From: Caballeronia hypogeia
GTDB lineage: Bacteria; Pseudomonadota; Gammaproteobacteria; Burkholderiales; Burkholderiaceae
Reading direction: 5' to 3'
DNA length: 64,000 bases
Assembly (NCBI RefSeq): GCF_001544875.2
Contig: NZ_FCOA02000001.1
Coordinates: 372,001 to 436,000 of the forward strand
Made by a program: the position numbers and the translations under genes. The notes beneath the pieces were generated by a model that was not told where the DNA came from, searched no databases, and saw only the letters and a program-made list of their open reading frames with translations. This document shows positions 31,449 to 40,063 of the stretch, one piece after another. Every line of letters begins with the position of its first letter. Positions within the stretch are counted from its first letter, which is position 1.

Positions 31449-31809
31449 GTAAATCCTGGTTTGCTAAACGTATTTCTAAGCGCGCGACGACGATGAAACC
31501 CGCCGCGCCCCGGCACTCCGATCGTCCGCCGGACATGAAATGACATGGCGGACACGAGCAAAGCGGCCACGGAGGCCGGAAAAGAGAGAGTTGGGATTCA
31601 ACCGCCTGAGCGGCTTGCGCCTTCGGAAGAACTACGGAAGAACTACCTGAACGCGTATTTCAGAGCCGTTCGCTGCTGGTTTTTGACTTTGTCATTCTCA
31701 GCGGCGAAGGCAGGAAATCGGGCACATTTCTCGATTCGGGCGCGATGTTACCAGAACACCGCGCCGCTGCCAACACCTTCGAAACGTCCAACTCATTGAT
31801 GCAACGGAT
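31449..31809. other. Intergenic stretch upstream of rpsU
   Basis: 361 bp between the rpsU start and the end of the aldo/keto reductase gene, both on minus. It must contain the rpsU promoter and leader; I see no clear -35/-10 pair, hairpin or ORF with ribosome site. Confidence 0.5.
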
Positions 31810-32760
31810 TTATTTTTGCCACGCGCTGGCTTCGTCGAGGAGTTTCACGTCATCTTCGGCTAGCGCGAGGCGTGTCGCGGCGGCGAGGCTTTCGAGTTGC
31901 GCGACCGAGGTCGCGCTCGCGATCGGCGCGGTCACGCTCGGCCGCGCGATCATCCAGGCGAGCGCGACCGTCGCGGGCGTCGTGCTATTGCGTTTGGCGA
32001 CTTCGTCGAGAGCATCGAGAATTTTCAGGCCACGCGGGTTCAGATACTTTTCGACGCGCGAGCCGCGCGCCTTGTGCTGGGTGTCCGCCTTCGAGCGGTA
32101 CTTGCCCGACAGGAAGCCGCTCGCCAGACCGTAGTACGGCGCCACCGCGATCTCGTGCCGTTGCGCGACGAGTTCGAGGTCGGTCTCGTAGCCTTCGCGA
32201 TCGTAGAGGTTGTACTCCGGCTGCAGTATCTGATAGGCCGGCAAGCCCGAATCCTTCGCGATCTTCAGCGCCTCTTCGACGCGCGCGCCCGTGTAGTTCG
32301 ACGCGCCGATCACCCTCACCTTCCCCGTCTGAATGAGCTTCTGATACGCGCCGAGCGTTTCGTCGAGCGGCGTCTGCTCGTCGTCGTGATGCGAGAAATA
32401 GACGTCGATGTAATCGGTCTTGAGACGCCGCAAGGAGTCGTCGACGGCCGCAGCGATGTTCGCCGCCGTGAGACCTGGCCGTGTGCTCAGCTTGCCCACT
32501 TTCGTCGCGAGCACGACCTTGTGGCGCTTGCCGCTGTCCCTGAACCACTTGCCGATGATCGTCTCCGATTCGCCGCCCTGGTGCCCGTCGACCCAGGCGG
32601 AATACACGTCGGCGGTGTCGATGAAATCGAGGCCGTGATCGACGAACGCGTCGAGGATCGAGAACGACGTGCGCTCGTCGGCGGTCCAGCCGAACACGTT
32701 GCCGCCGAAGACGAGCGGCGCGACTTTTAGCTCCGATGTGCCGATATTGCGTGTCTGCAT
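31810..32760 (-). CDS. Aldo/keto reductase
   Basis: 316 residues starting MQTRNIGTSELKVAPLVFGG. AKR TIM barrel with the catalytic tetrad in FIDTADVYS (Asp, Tyr), LATKVG (Lys) and YFSHHDD (His). NADPH-dependent reductase of the general YghZ/Tas-like group; substrate unknown. An open frame running back to 33432 is a shadow of fliC. The C terminus LDEASAWQK is complete. Confidence 0.93.
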   Translation of the reverse strand: MQTRNIGTSELKVAPLVFGGNVFGWTADERTSFSILDAFVDHGLDFIDTADVYSAWVDGHQGGESETIIGKWFRDSGKRHKVVLATKVGKLSTRPGLTAANIAAAVDDSLRRLKTDYIDVYFSHHDDEQTPLDETLGAYQKLIQTGKVRVIGASNYTGARVEEALKIAKDSGLPAYQILQPEYNLYDREGYETDLELVAQRHEIAVAPYYGLASGFLSGKYRSKADTQHKARGSRVEKYLNPRGLKILDALDEVAKRNSTTPATVALAWMIARPSVTAPIASATSVAQLESLAAATRLALAEDDVKLLDEASAWQK

Positions 32761-32878
32761 GTGTGCTCCGGATGCTCGAAAGAGGGATCGAAAAGCATAC
32801 GCGCGAAACGCGAGCCTTGCCGGAGGCGGCTTTGCAGGCTTGCGAAGCGATTCGTTACACAAATCGTTTGCGCGGGTC

Positions 32879-32905
32879 TTAAGTTTTTTTCCACGGTCCC
32901 GATAA
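32879..32905 (+). promoter_or_regulatory. Sigma28 (FliA) promoter of fliC
   Basis: TTAAGTTT (32879-32886), 11-base spacer, CCCGATAA (32898-32905): 14 of 16 match to TAAAGTTT-N11-GCCGATAA. Predicted start near 32912, giving a leader of about 93 bases. The remaining 32761-32878 shows nothing further. Confidence 0.9.
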
Positions 32906-33004
32906 CCACAAGTAGGCGGCCGGCTATCACCGAGCGCAGGACCGCCAGGCAACTCACTCGGTGCCATTAGCCAAAGCCAGATACAGTCTCCCAGGAGAGA
33001 ACAA

Positions 33005-34846
33005 ATGATCGGTATCAATAGCAACATCAACTCGCTGGTTGCCCAGCAGAACCTCAACAGCACGCAAAGCGCGCTGTCGTCGGCCATCACCCGCCTGTCG
33101 TCGGGCAAGCGCATCAACAGCGCTGCTGACGATGCTGCTGGCCAAGCAATCGCGTCGCGCATGACGTCGCAGATCAACGGTTTGAACCAGGGCGTGTCGA
33201 ACGCCAACGACGGCGTGTCGATGACCCAAACGGCGTCGTCGGGTCTGTCGCAGATCTCGGATAACCTGCAGCGTATCCGCCAGCTCGCCGTGCAGGCATC
33301 GAGCGGCTCGCTGTCGTCGAGCGACCAGGCTTCGCTGCAGAAGGAAGTGACGCAGCGTATCGCTGAAGTGAACCGTATCGCTTCGCAGACGACGTACAAC
33401 GGCACGAACGTGCTCGACGGCTCGGCTGGCACGGTTTCGTTCCAGGTTGGCGCGAACGTCGGTCAGACGATCGGCATCGATCTGAGCAACGGCGTTTCGG
33501 CTGCACAACTCGGTGGCGGTCTGCCGCAGAAGGGCGCGACGATCGGCACGCTGTCGGGCCTGAGCCTGACGAGCGCCGGCGACGCGACGACCGGCTCGGC
33601 GAAGGCAGCCATCACGCAAATCAACGTGCTGGCTGACGGCAACGGCGGTTTCTCGTTCACCGACCAGAACAACCAGGCGATCAGCTCGTCGGTTACGAGC
33701 AAGCTGTTCTCGGGCACGACGACCGGCACGGCAGGTTCGAAGACGGCGCTGACGCTGACGGCCAATACGTCGGGCGCGTTGTATGGTGCTTCGCAAGCCC
33801 AGACGGACGCGATCGCTTCCATCAAGGCAGCCAACGTCACCACGACGACCGGCGCAACGGCAGCGACGTACCACGACGCTACGCAGATCGGCAGCACGAT
33901 CACGTTCGGCGCAGCGCTGAACCCGACGCTCAGCGGCGCGGGTACGGGCACGGGCGACGTAACCGGCATCAAGGTGTTCGGCGACACCAATGGTGGCTTC
34001 ACGTTCAAGGGCGTCACCGCAGGCGGCGATGTCGACCTCGACCCGACCTCCGTTGCCAACCTCTTCACCACGACGACTGATCCGACGACTCACGTCGCAA
34101 CCCTGACTGCCGTCGCCTCCGCCGCCACCGGCGACGGTCCTGACGTTGCTGGATCGCTGGACGTCAGCGCCATCAACTCGGGCAATACGTACACGGCGGG
34201 AAGCGCCGGCACGACCAGCGGTCCGAGCGGCAAGCTCGGCAACGTGTCGGTCAACCTGACGGCAACGGGCGCTCTCTCGACCGGTTCGGCCACGCCGGCG
34301 TACACCTCGGTCAACGTCTACGGCGATGGCTCGGGCGGCTACACGTTCAAGGGCGTGAAAGCAGACGGTACGGAAGACACGACGACCGATATTTCGGCCG
34401 CATTGACCGGCACGGGCGGCGTGTTCGACACGACCAGCGGCGGCTTCAAGGGCAAGGGCGCACTCGTAGCGAACACCAACTCGGCCGGATCCGCTGACGG
34501 CGTCGCACAAGCCAACGCGCAAAACCAGCCCCCGAAGGTCTCCGACATCGATCTGACGAAGGCCAACGGTGCGAACCTGGCGATCGAATCGATCGACAAC
34601 GCGCTGGATTCGGTCAACTCGATCCAGGCTGACCTCGGCGCCGCACAGAACCGTTTCTCGTCGATCGCTTCGACGCAGACGGCTCAGTCGACCAACCTGT
34701 CGTCCGCTCAGTCGCAAATCACCGACGCGAACTTCGCGCAGGAAACCGCGAACCTGTCGAAGGCTCAAGTGCTGCAACAAGCTGGTATCTCGGTGCTGGC
34801 TCAAGCGAACTCGATGCCCCAGCAAGTTCTGAAGCTCCTCGGCTAA
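33005..34846 (+). CDS. fliC: Flagellin FliC with enlarged, internally repeated variable domain
   Basis: 613 residues, long for a beta-proteobacterial flagellin (often 270-500). Conserved D0/D1 ends: MIGINSNINSLVAQQNL... at the N terminus and ISVLAQANSMPQQVLKLLG at the C terminus. The middle (about 200-520) is Thr/Gly/Ser-rich and contains three related segments at residues 206, 322 and 436 ([IV]xVxxDxxGG[FY]xF), a pattern like the flagellin IN motif. Cys-free, as expected. Exported by the flagellar type III system and assembled into the filament. Ribosome site AGGAGAG; own sigma28 promoter and own terminator. Confidence 0.97.
   Translation: MIGINSNINSLVAQQNLNSTQSALSSAITRLSSGKRINSAADDAAGQAIASRMTSQINGLNQGVSNANDGVSMTQTASSGLSQISDNLQRIRQLAVQASSGSLSSSDQASLQKEVTQRIAEVNRIASQTTYNGTNVLDGSAGTVSFQVGANVGQTIGIDLSNGVSAAQLGGGLPQKGATIGTLSGLSLTSAGDATTGSAKAAITQINVLADGNGGFSFTDQNNQAISSSVTSKLFSGTTTGTAGSKTALTLTANTSGALYGASQAQTDAIASIKAANVTTTTGATAATYHDATQIGSTITFGAALNPTLSGAGTGTGDVTGIKVFGDTNGGFTFKGVTAGGDVDLDPTSVANLFTTTTDPTTHVATLTAVASAATGDGPDVAGSLDVSAINSGNTYTAGSAGTTSGPSGKLGNVSVNLTATGALSTGSATPAYTSVNVYGDGSGGYTFKGVKADGTEDTTTDISAALTGTGGVFDTTSGGFKGKGALVANTNSAGSADGVAQANAQNQPPKVSDIDLTKANGANLAIESIDNALDSVNSIQADLGAAQNRFSSIASTQTAQSTNLSSAQSQITDANFAQETANLSKAQVLQQAGISVLAQANSMPQQVLKLLG
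33620..34470 (+). repeat. Three tandem ~115-residue units in the flagellin variable domain
   Basis: Units start at 33620, 33968 and 34310 (spacing 348 and 342 bp). Each opens with a similar strand pair: INVLADGNGGFSF, IKVFGDTNGGFTF, VNVYGDGSGGYTF, then KG-V-ADG-like and LF-TTT-ATLTA-like stretches. After about 50 residues the units diverge. The third is cut short by the conserved D1 C-terminal part. Confidence 0.7.
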
Positions 34847-34867
34847 GCATCGACGCCTGAGCTGTAA

Positions 34868-34900
34868 CCGGCGCGCATCGGTCAGTACAATGCGCGCCGG
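34868..34900 (+). repeat. Perfect 11-bp inverted repeat in the fliC 3' region
   Basis: CCGGCGCGCAT (34868-34878) pairs with ATGCGCGCCGG (34890-34900), loop 11 bases, no T-tract. It would form a stable hairpin in the 3' UTR of fliC. Confidence 0.7.
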
Positions 34901-34925
34901 ACGTAACAAAGCATCAAAGCAGTCA

Positions 34926-34960
34926 GCGCCCAGGGAGCTCGTCTCCCTAGGCGCGTTTTC
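34926..34960 (+). terminator. fliC terminator
   Basis: Long stem GCGCC-c-AGGGAG / CTCCCT-a-GGCGC (34926-34955) ending in GTTTTC. Second hairpin after fliC. It would separate the fliC and fliD transcripts. Confidence 0.75.
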
Positions 34961-35020
34961 GGGAGATGACGACTCCCGCCCAATTTCACACGATCGCGCA
35001 GCAACACGACCGGAGTACAC

Positions 35021-36553
35021 ATGACCACCGTAGCGACGACATCGTCTTCCACTGTCGATCCGACGAGCGCCGTACAACAGGCAGCACAGTCGATCATCAG
35101 CGGTTCCACGAACTCGACGATGGACGTGAACTCGCTCGTCACCGCGATCGTCAACGCGAAGGTCGCGGGACAAACCGACGCGCTCAACAACAAGAAGACC
35201 GCCGACAACACGCAGTTGACGGCGGTCGGCACGCTCAAGTCCGTGCTGTCGCTACTGCAAAGCTCGCTCACGAACCTCTCAAACGGCAAAACGCTCGGTT
35301 CGTTCACGGCCACCGCCGACGGCAAGGGCCTCACCGGCTCCACCGACACCGACGCGGTCGCGGGCAGTTACGCGGTCAAGGTGACGAACATCGCGTCCGC
35401 GCAGTCGATCACCTCGGGCATCTTCTCGACCACCGACGCGCTCGGCACCGGCTCGATCACCGTCGGCATCGGCAACAACAAGAGCACGATCAAGCTCGAC
35501 GGCACCAACAACACGCTCGCGGGCATCGCATCGGCGATCAACTCGGCGTCCGACAATCCCGGCATCTCGGCGACCATCGTCAACGGCGCGGACGGCGCGC
35601 ACCTCGTGCTGCGCTCCACGTCGACGGGTCTCGGCAACAACATCAACGTCACCGTCCAGGCCGACGACAAAGACTCCGCGATCAACAACCTCGCGGTGTC
35701 GTCGGGCACCACGACGACCGATCCGGCGCCCACCGCCGACGACCCGAACGCGACCGTCACCGTTCCCGAGCACACGACCATCAGCAGCACGAGCGGCTGG
35801 ACGCAGTCGAGCGCCGGCGTCGACTCGCACCTCACGGTCGCGGGCACGGCGGTCACAAGTTCGAGCAACACCATCAAGGAAGCGATCTCCGGCGTGACGA
35901 TGAACCTCACGGCGGACTCGGTCGGCACGACGCAGACGCTCACGATCGGCGCGGACGTCACCGGCCAGAAGACGGCCATCGATGCGTTCGTCACGGCGTA
36001 CAACAACTTCATCACGACAGCGGCATCGCTCACGTCGTACGACTCGACGGCAAGCTCGCAAGGCGCGCTGCTCGGCGACTCGATGATGAACACGATCAAG
36101 AACACGATCTCGAGCACGATCAGCAAGGGCATCGGCTCGGGCGCGAACAAGGTGAACCTGGCGTCGATCGGCATCACGCTGCAGCCGGACGGCACGCTCT
36201 CGACCGACGAAGACGCACTCACCGACGCGCTCACCAACAAGAGCAGCACGGTCGCGTCGCTGTTCAACACGACGGACGGCGTCGCGGCGCAGTTGAACAA
36301 CAGCCTGACCGCGTTCCTGCAGACGGGCGGCATCATCGACACGCGCACGACTGCGCTCAACGACGATCTGACGAGCATCGGCGACCAGCAGACGCAGCTC
36401 ACCGCGTACACCGCTCAGCTGACGACTGCGTACAACGCGCAGTTCACCGCGCTGAACTCGCTGATGTCGTCGATGCAGACACAGTCGAGCTATCTGACGG
36501 CGCTGTTCGGCGGCACCAACAGCGCGGGCGCGATGGCGACGAACAAGACGTAA
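35021..36553 (+). CDS. fliD: Flagellar filament capping protein FliD
   Basis: 510 residues. N-terminal D0/D1 helix (STMDVNSLVTAIVNAKVAGQ), a central Thr/Ser-rich strand domain, and the C-terminal FliD domain (QKTAIDAFVTAYNNFI; LASIGITLQPDGTLS) ending in coiled coil. Five or more copies cap the filament and help flagellin fold. No sigma28 site was found directly before it; it may rely on its own class-2 promoter or read-through. Followed 12 bp later by fliT. Confidence 0.95.
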   Translation: MTTVATTSSSTVDPTSAVQQAAQSIISGSTNSTMDVNSLVTAIVNAKVAGQTDALNNKKTADNTQLTAVGTLKSVLSLLQSSLTNLSNGKTLGSFTATADGKGLTGSTDTDAVAGSYAVKVTNIASAQSITSGIFSTTDALGTGSITVGIGNNKSTIKLDGTNNTLAGIASAINSASDNPGISATIVNGADGAHLVLRSTSTGLGNNINVTVQADDKDSAINNLAVSSGTTTTDPAPTADDPNATVTVPEHTTISSTSGWTQSSAGVDSHLTVAGTAVTSSSNTIKEAISGVTMNLTADSVGTTQTLTIGADVTGQKTAIDAFVTAYNNFITTAASLTSYDSTASSQGALLGDSMMNTIKNTISSTISKGIGSGANKVNLASIGITLQPDGTLSTDEDALTDALTNKSSTVASLFNTTDGVAAQLNNSLTAFLQTGGIIDTRTTALNDDLTSIGDQQTQLTAYTAQLTTAYNAQFTALNSLMSSMQTQSSYLTALFGGTNSAGAMATNKT

Positions 36554-36565
36554 GGATGACGGACC

Positions 36566-36865
36566 ATGGAACAACGTGAACTGATTCAAAACGCCTGGGC
36601 TTTGACCGAGGCGATCGAGGAAGCGGCGGGCAAGGACGACTGGGCGCGCGCCGCCGAGCTGACCGAAGCGCGGGCGCCGCTCGTGATGGCGTTGCAGGCG
36701 GAACAGCCGGCCGACGCGCTCGCAATGATTCGCAAGATTCAGGCAAGCATGGATGCGGTCGCGACCCGCGCGAAGGATGCGCAGGCGGCGCTCGCGGCGG
36801 TGTATCGCCGGTCGATGGACGGCGCGAAGGCCGTCAGCCGATATCATCAGGCGGCGCGCTTCTAA
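36566..36865 (+). CDS. fliT: Flagellar export chaperone FliT
   Basis: 99 residues, all helical, MEQRELIQNAWALTEAIEEAA. FliT chaperones FliD and, in enterics, binds FlhDC to repress it. Same operon as fliD. Its TAA stop (36863-36865) is also the first three bases of a perfect sigma28 -35 element. Confidence 0.9.
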   Translation: MEQRELIQNAWALTEAIEEAAGKDDWARAAELTEARAPLVMALQAEQPADALAMIRKIQASMDAVATRAKDAQAALAAVYRRSMDGAKAVSRYHQAARF

Positions 36866-36889
36866 AGTTTTTTCTGCTCGCGCCGATAA
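36863..36889 (+). promoter_or_regulatory. Perfect-consensus sigma28 promoter overlapping the fliT stop
   Basis: TAAAGTTT (36863-36870), 11-base spacer, GCCGATAA (36882-36889): all 16 consensus bases and the spacing match. There is no plus-strand protein gene for the next 1.5 kb; a terminator lies about 60 bp downstream. It therefore seems to drive a short RNA. Confidence 0.88.
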
Positions 36890-36895
36890 CAAGTT

Positions 36896-36976
36896 CAAGA
36901 ACAACAAGAACAACGCGCCGATTCGGTCGGCGCGCTGCTTCGCCCTCGATGCCCGCTTCGGCGGGCATTTTTATTT
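36896..36976 (+). ncRNA. Candidate sigma28-dependent, Hfq-binding small RNA
   Basis: Predicted RNA of about 80 nt from a perfect FliA promoter to a perfect terminator. Starting at 36897 there is (A-R-N)6: AAG AAC AAC AAG AAC AAC (36897-36914), the motif bound by the distal face of Hfq. Then a hairpin CGCGCCGA-TTCGG-TCGGCGCG (36914-36934), a 14-nt spacer, and the terminator hairpin with a C(UUCG)G loop and T-rich tail. Single-stranded parts that could pair with targets are short (36935-36948 and the ARN stretch). It can also be made as the 3' end of fliDT. No coding potential with a ribosome site. Name and targets unknown. Confidence 0.7.
36949..36976 (+). terminator. Terminator of fliDT and the candidate small RNA
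   Basis: ATGCCCGC-TTCG-GCGGGCAT (36949-36968), perfect 8-bp stem with UUCG tetraloop, then TTTTATTT. It has a T-tract only in plus orientation, so it does not serve the minus-strand antiporter gene. Confidence 0.93.
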
Positions 36977-36987
36977 GCCGCGCCGGT

Positions 36988-37998
36988 TCATCGTCCCAGC
37001 GTCAGCGTCAGATACAGCGCATACAAGACGCCATTGCCCAGCAGCGCCCACAGCACGACGCCGTTCGGCTTCGCGTTGAGCCTGAGCCATGCCGCCGCCG
37101 CCAGCGTGATCAGCACGCCGGTCAGCACTTCCACGCGCGGCTCCCAGGGAGTCAGCATGATGCCGATAGCTGGCAGCAGCGTGCCTTGAAACACCATCGC
37201 ACCGGTGATGTTCCCGAACGCGAGCGTGTCCTTCCCTCTGCGCGCCCACATGATGCTGTTCACCTTTTCCGGCAACTCGGTCGCGATCGGAATGATGATG
37301 AGCGACAGCAGCAGCGCCGAAATCCCGAGCACGTGCGACACGCCCTCGACGCCGTGAATGAAGCCTTTCGCACCACCCACCAGCAGCACGATGCCGACGA
37401 GAAACTGCAGCATGATCGAGCCGAGTGAAGTCTTCAGTCCGAGCTTCGATGCGAACAACGCCTCGGGCGCCTCGGTCCCATGCCCGCCCTCGACGAGACT
37501 GGCCGAAGCCTTGAACGTCGAAATCACATAAACGACATACAGCGCGACGAGTCCCGCGGCGAACATCGCCCGCACCGGCCACGCGTGATGCGGCACGAAC
37601 ATCGCTCCGCAGGCGATCAGGAACGCGAAAAGGAAGAAATTAAGATCGCGCGTGAAACCGCTGCGCTCCGGCACGATCCGACCGCGCAAGCCGCGCGACT
37701 TGAGAATCGCGAATGTCATCAGGCAGGTGGACAGCGTCGCGAGCATCAGCGGTGCGCCGAGAATCGCGCCGACGCCGATCTCCTCGTTGACCGCGCGGCT
37801 GGGCGTGCCGCCTAAGAGCGCGATGATCGGCACCGTCGTTTCGGGCAAGGCCGTGCCGACCGCCGCGAACAGCGATCCGGTCACGCCTTCGGAAATGCCG
37901 AGGCGCTCACCGAGATGTTCGAGCGCGTTCGTGAATAGCTCGGAGGCGATCAGGATGATCCCGAGCATCAGCGCGAGTTCGAGGAAGAGCATCGTCAT
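36988..37998 (-). CDS. Sodium:calcium antiporter family membrane protein
   Basis: 336 residues, about ten membrane segments, two inverted Na_Ca_ex repeats. The alpha repeats are GTALPETTVPIIALLGG (N half) and IPIATELPEKVNSIMWARRG (C half) with their conserved Glu. Inner-membrane cation exchanger; the ion pair cannot be told. Start at 37998 has GAGGTG five bases upstream; longer in-frame starts to 38229 lack character. Tail-to-tail with the fliDT unit. Confidence 0.9.
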   Translation of the reverse strand: MTMLFLELALMLGIILIASELFTNALEHLGERLGISEGVTGSLFAAVGTALPETTVPIIALLGGTPSRAVNEEIGVGAILGAPLMLATLSTCLMTFAILKSRGLRGRIVPERSGFTRDLNFFLFAFLIACGAMFVPHHAWPVRAMFAAGLVALYVVYVISTFKASASLVEGGHGTEAPEALFASKLGLKTSLGSIMLQFLVGIVLLVGGAKGFIHGVEGVSHVLGISALLLSLIIIPIATELPEKVNSIMWARRGKDTLAFGNITGAMVFQGTLLPAIGIMLTPWEPRVEVLTGVLITLAAAAWLRLNAKPNGVVLWALLGNGVLYALYLTLTLGR

Positions 37999-38459
37999 GC
38001 GACACCTCGCACGGACAAATGCGGCGGGCGCGCAAGCATGCGCGGAAGCAGGGGGTTTTGTTGTTGTGGGGACACGATGATTCCACGGCCGGACGTCAAG
38101 CGAACCACGATGCACCACGCGCCGTCCGGCCACGAACGACGAAGCGCATCGATGGTCTCGCCAAACCGGTCCGGTCGAACGCGCCACGGCAGCAGGGCCG
38201 AGGATGTTGACGCGTTCTCCTTCGCGCACGAAGGAAGGCTACTCCCCAAAGACGGCGCAAGTTTAGCCCGATGCGCCCCGTTTCGGCAAGCCGCGCGTGC
38301 CCGAAGCTCGTCCTAATCAGCGGCGCCGCGCATAAGCGTATGCGGATCGAATCGTTGTCGGCGGCGGGGGCATTCGCTATTCTGGCCGCGCCGGGCGCGT
38401 CGCTTGCTGCGCGCCCCCACGCTCATCCACGAACAATAATGAAGATCACGGGAGATCTC
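37999..38459. other. Intergenic stretch, divergent antiporter / peptide-binding protein
   Basis: 461 bp that must contain both promoters. I see no dyad, terminator or small gene that I would defend; the in-frame extension of the downstream gene from 38271 shows no coding character. Confidence 0.5.
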
Positions 38460-40055
38460 ATGCGTCTGAAACTCCTCGCGGCAGCCACGGCAGCCGCCCT
38501 GCTCGCCGCGCCGATGCTCGCGATGTCCAAACCGCTCACCGTCTGCACCGAATCGAGCCCGGACGGCTTCGACGTCGTGCAGTTCAATTCGCTCGTGACG
38601 ACCAACGCGTCCGCCGACGTCATCTTCAACACGCTCGTCTCGTACGACGAAGCCACGAAGAAAGTCGTGCCCTCGCTCGCGGAAAAGTGGGACGTCAGCG
38701 CCGATGGCCTCACGTACACCTTCCATCTGCGTCCGAACGTTCAGTTTCAGACGACGGATTATTTCAAGCCGACGCGCCCGCTCGACGCCGACGACGTCGT
38801 CTTCACGTTCTCGCGCATGCTCGACGACAGCAATCCGTGGCACAAGATCGCCGGGGCGAGCGGCTTTCCGCACGCGCAGTCGATGGGCCTCGTGAAGCTC
38901 ATCAAGGCCATCACGAAAGTCGATGACCATACCGTGAAGTTCGAACTCAACGAGCCGAACGCGACCTTCGTGCCGATCCTCACGATGGGCTTCGCGTCGA
39001 TCTATTCGTCGGAATACGCGGACAAGTTGCTGAAAGCGAACCAGCAGTTCGATCTGAACAGCAAGCCGATCGGCACCGGTCCGTTCGTGCTGAAGAGCTA
39101 CACCAAGGATTCCGTGATCCGTTACGACGTGAATCCGTCGTACTGGGGCGCGAAGCCGAAGATCGACCGGCTGATCTACGCGATCACGCCCGACGCATCC
39201 GTGCGCGCGCAGAAGATCAAGGCGGGCGAATGCCAGATCGCGCTGTCGCCGAAACCGCAGGACGTCACCGACGCGAAGAAGGACAAGTCGCTCAAGGTGA
39301 GCGAAGCGCCCGCGTTCATGACGGCGTTTGTCGCGCTCAACACGCAGAAGAAGCCGCTCGACAACCCGAAGGTGCGTCAGGCGATCAACATGGCCTTCGA
39401 CCGTACGACCTACATGAAGACCGTGTTCGACAACACCGGCACGCCCGCCGTGAATCCGTATCCGCCGAACACGTGGAGCTACGACAAGAACATCGCGGCG
39501 TACAAGTATTCATCGGCCGATGCGAAGAAGCTGCTCGCCGACGCAGGCTTCCCGGACGGCTTCGAGACGACGATCTGGGTACGTCCGAACGGCAGCGTGC
39601 TGAATCCGAATCCGAAGACAGGCGCCGAGTTGCTGCAGGCCGACCTCGCGAAGATCGGCGTGAAGGCGCAGGTGAAAGTGATCGAATGGGGCGAGCTCAT
39701 CAAGCAGGCCAAGCAAGGCCAGCACGACATGCTGTTCATGGGCTGGGCCGGCGACAACGGCGATCCGGACAATTACATGTCGCCGCTCTTCAGCTGCAAT
39801 GCGGTGAAGTCGGGGATCAACTTCGCGCGTTACTGCGACCCGCAGCTCGACAAGCTCATCGCCGACGGCAAGGCCACGCCCGATGTCGCGAAGCGCACGC
39901 AGGCGTATGTCGGCGCGCAGAAGATCATCCACGATCAGGCGCTGTGGATTCCGCTCGTCTACCCGACGGCCGCCGCGCTCACGCGCGCGAACGTCAGCGG
40001 TTATAGCGTGAGTCCGTTCGGGCGCGTGAATTTCGGCGGGGTTTCGCTGCAGTAA
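38460..40055 (+). CDS. ABC transporter periplasmic peptide-binding protein (DppA-like)
   Basis: 531 residues from ATG 38460 (GGAGA five bases before). Signal peptide MRLKLLAAATAAALLAAP..., then the SBP_bac_5 fold: CTESSPDGFDVVQF at the N terminus, the family signature LVPSLAEKWDVSADGLTYTF (split as seen), and MGWAGDNGDPDNYMSPLFSC near the end, very like dipeptide-binding DppA. It would feed di- or oligopeptides to a permease, but no permease or ATPase genes are adjacent, so it is an orphan binding protein here. Confidence 0.93.
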   Translation: MRLKLLAAATAAALLAAPMLAMSKPLTVCTESSPDGFDVVQFNSLVTTNASADVIFNTLVSYDEATKKVVPSLAEKWDVSADGLTYTFHLRPNVQFQTTDYFKPTRPLDADDVVFTFSRMLDDSNPWHKIAGASGFPHAQSMGLVKLIKAITKVDDHTVKFELNEPNATFVPILTMGFASIYSSEYADKLLKANQQFDLNSKPIGTGPFVLKSYTKDSVIRYDVNPSYWGAKPKIDRLIYAITPDASVRAQKIKAGECQIALSPKPQDVTDAKKDKSLKVSEAPAFMTAFVALNTQKKPLDNPKVRQAINMAFDRTTYMKTVFDNTGTPAVNPYPPNTWSYDKNIAAYKYSSADAKKLLADAGFPDGFETTIWVRPNGSVLNPNPKTGAELLQADLAKIGVKAQVKVIEWGELIKQAKQGQHDMLFMGWAGDNGDPDNYMSPLFSCNAVKSGINFARYCDPQLDKLIADGKATPDVAKRTQAYVGAQKIIHDQALWIPLVYPTAAALTRANVSGYSVSPFGRVNFGGVSLQ

Positions 40056-40063
40056 TCGTAGCT

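Noticed and set aside
31545..31799. 84-residue plus ORF upstream of rpsU
   Set aside because: No ribosome site, no composition bias typical of genes here.
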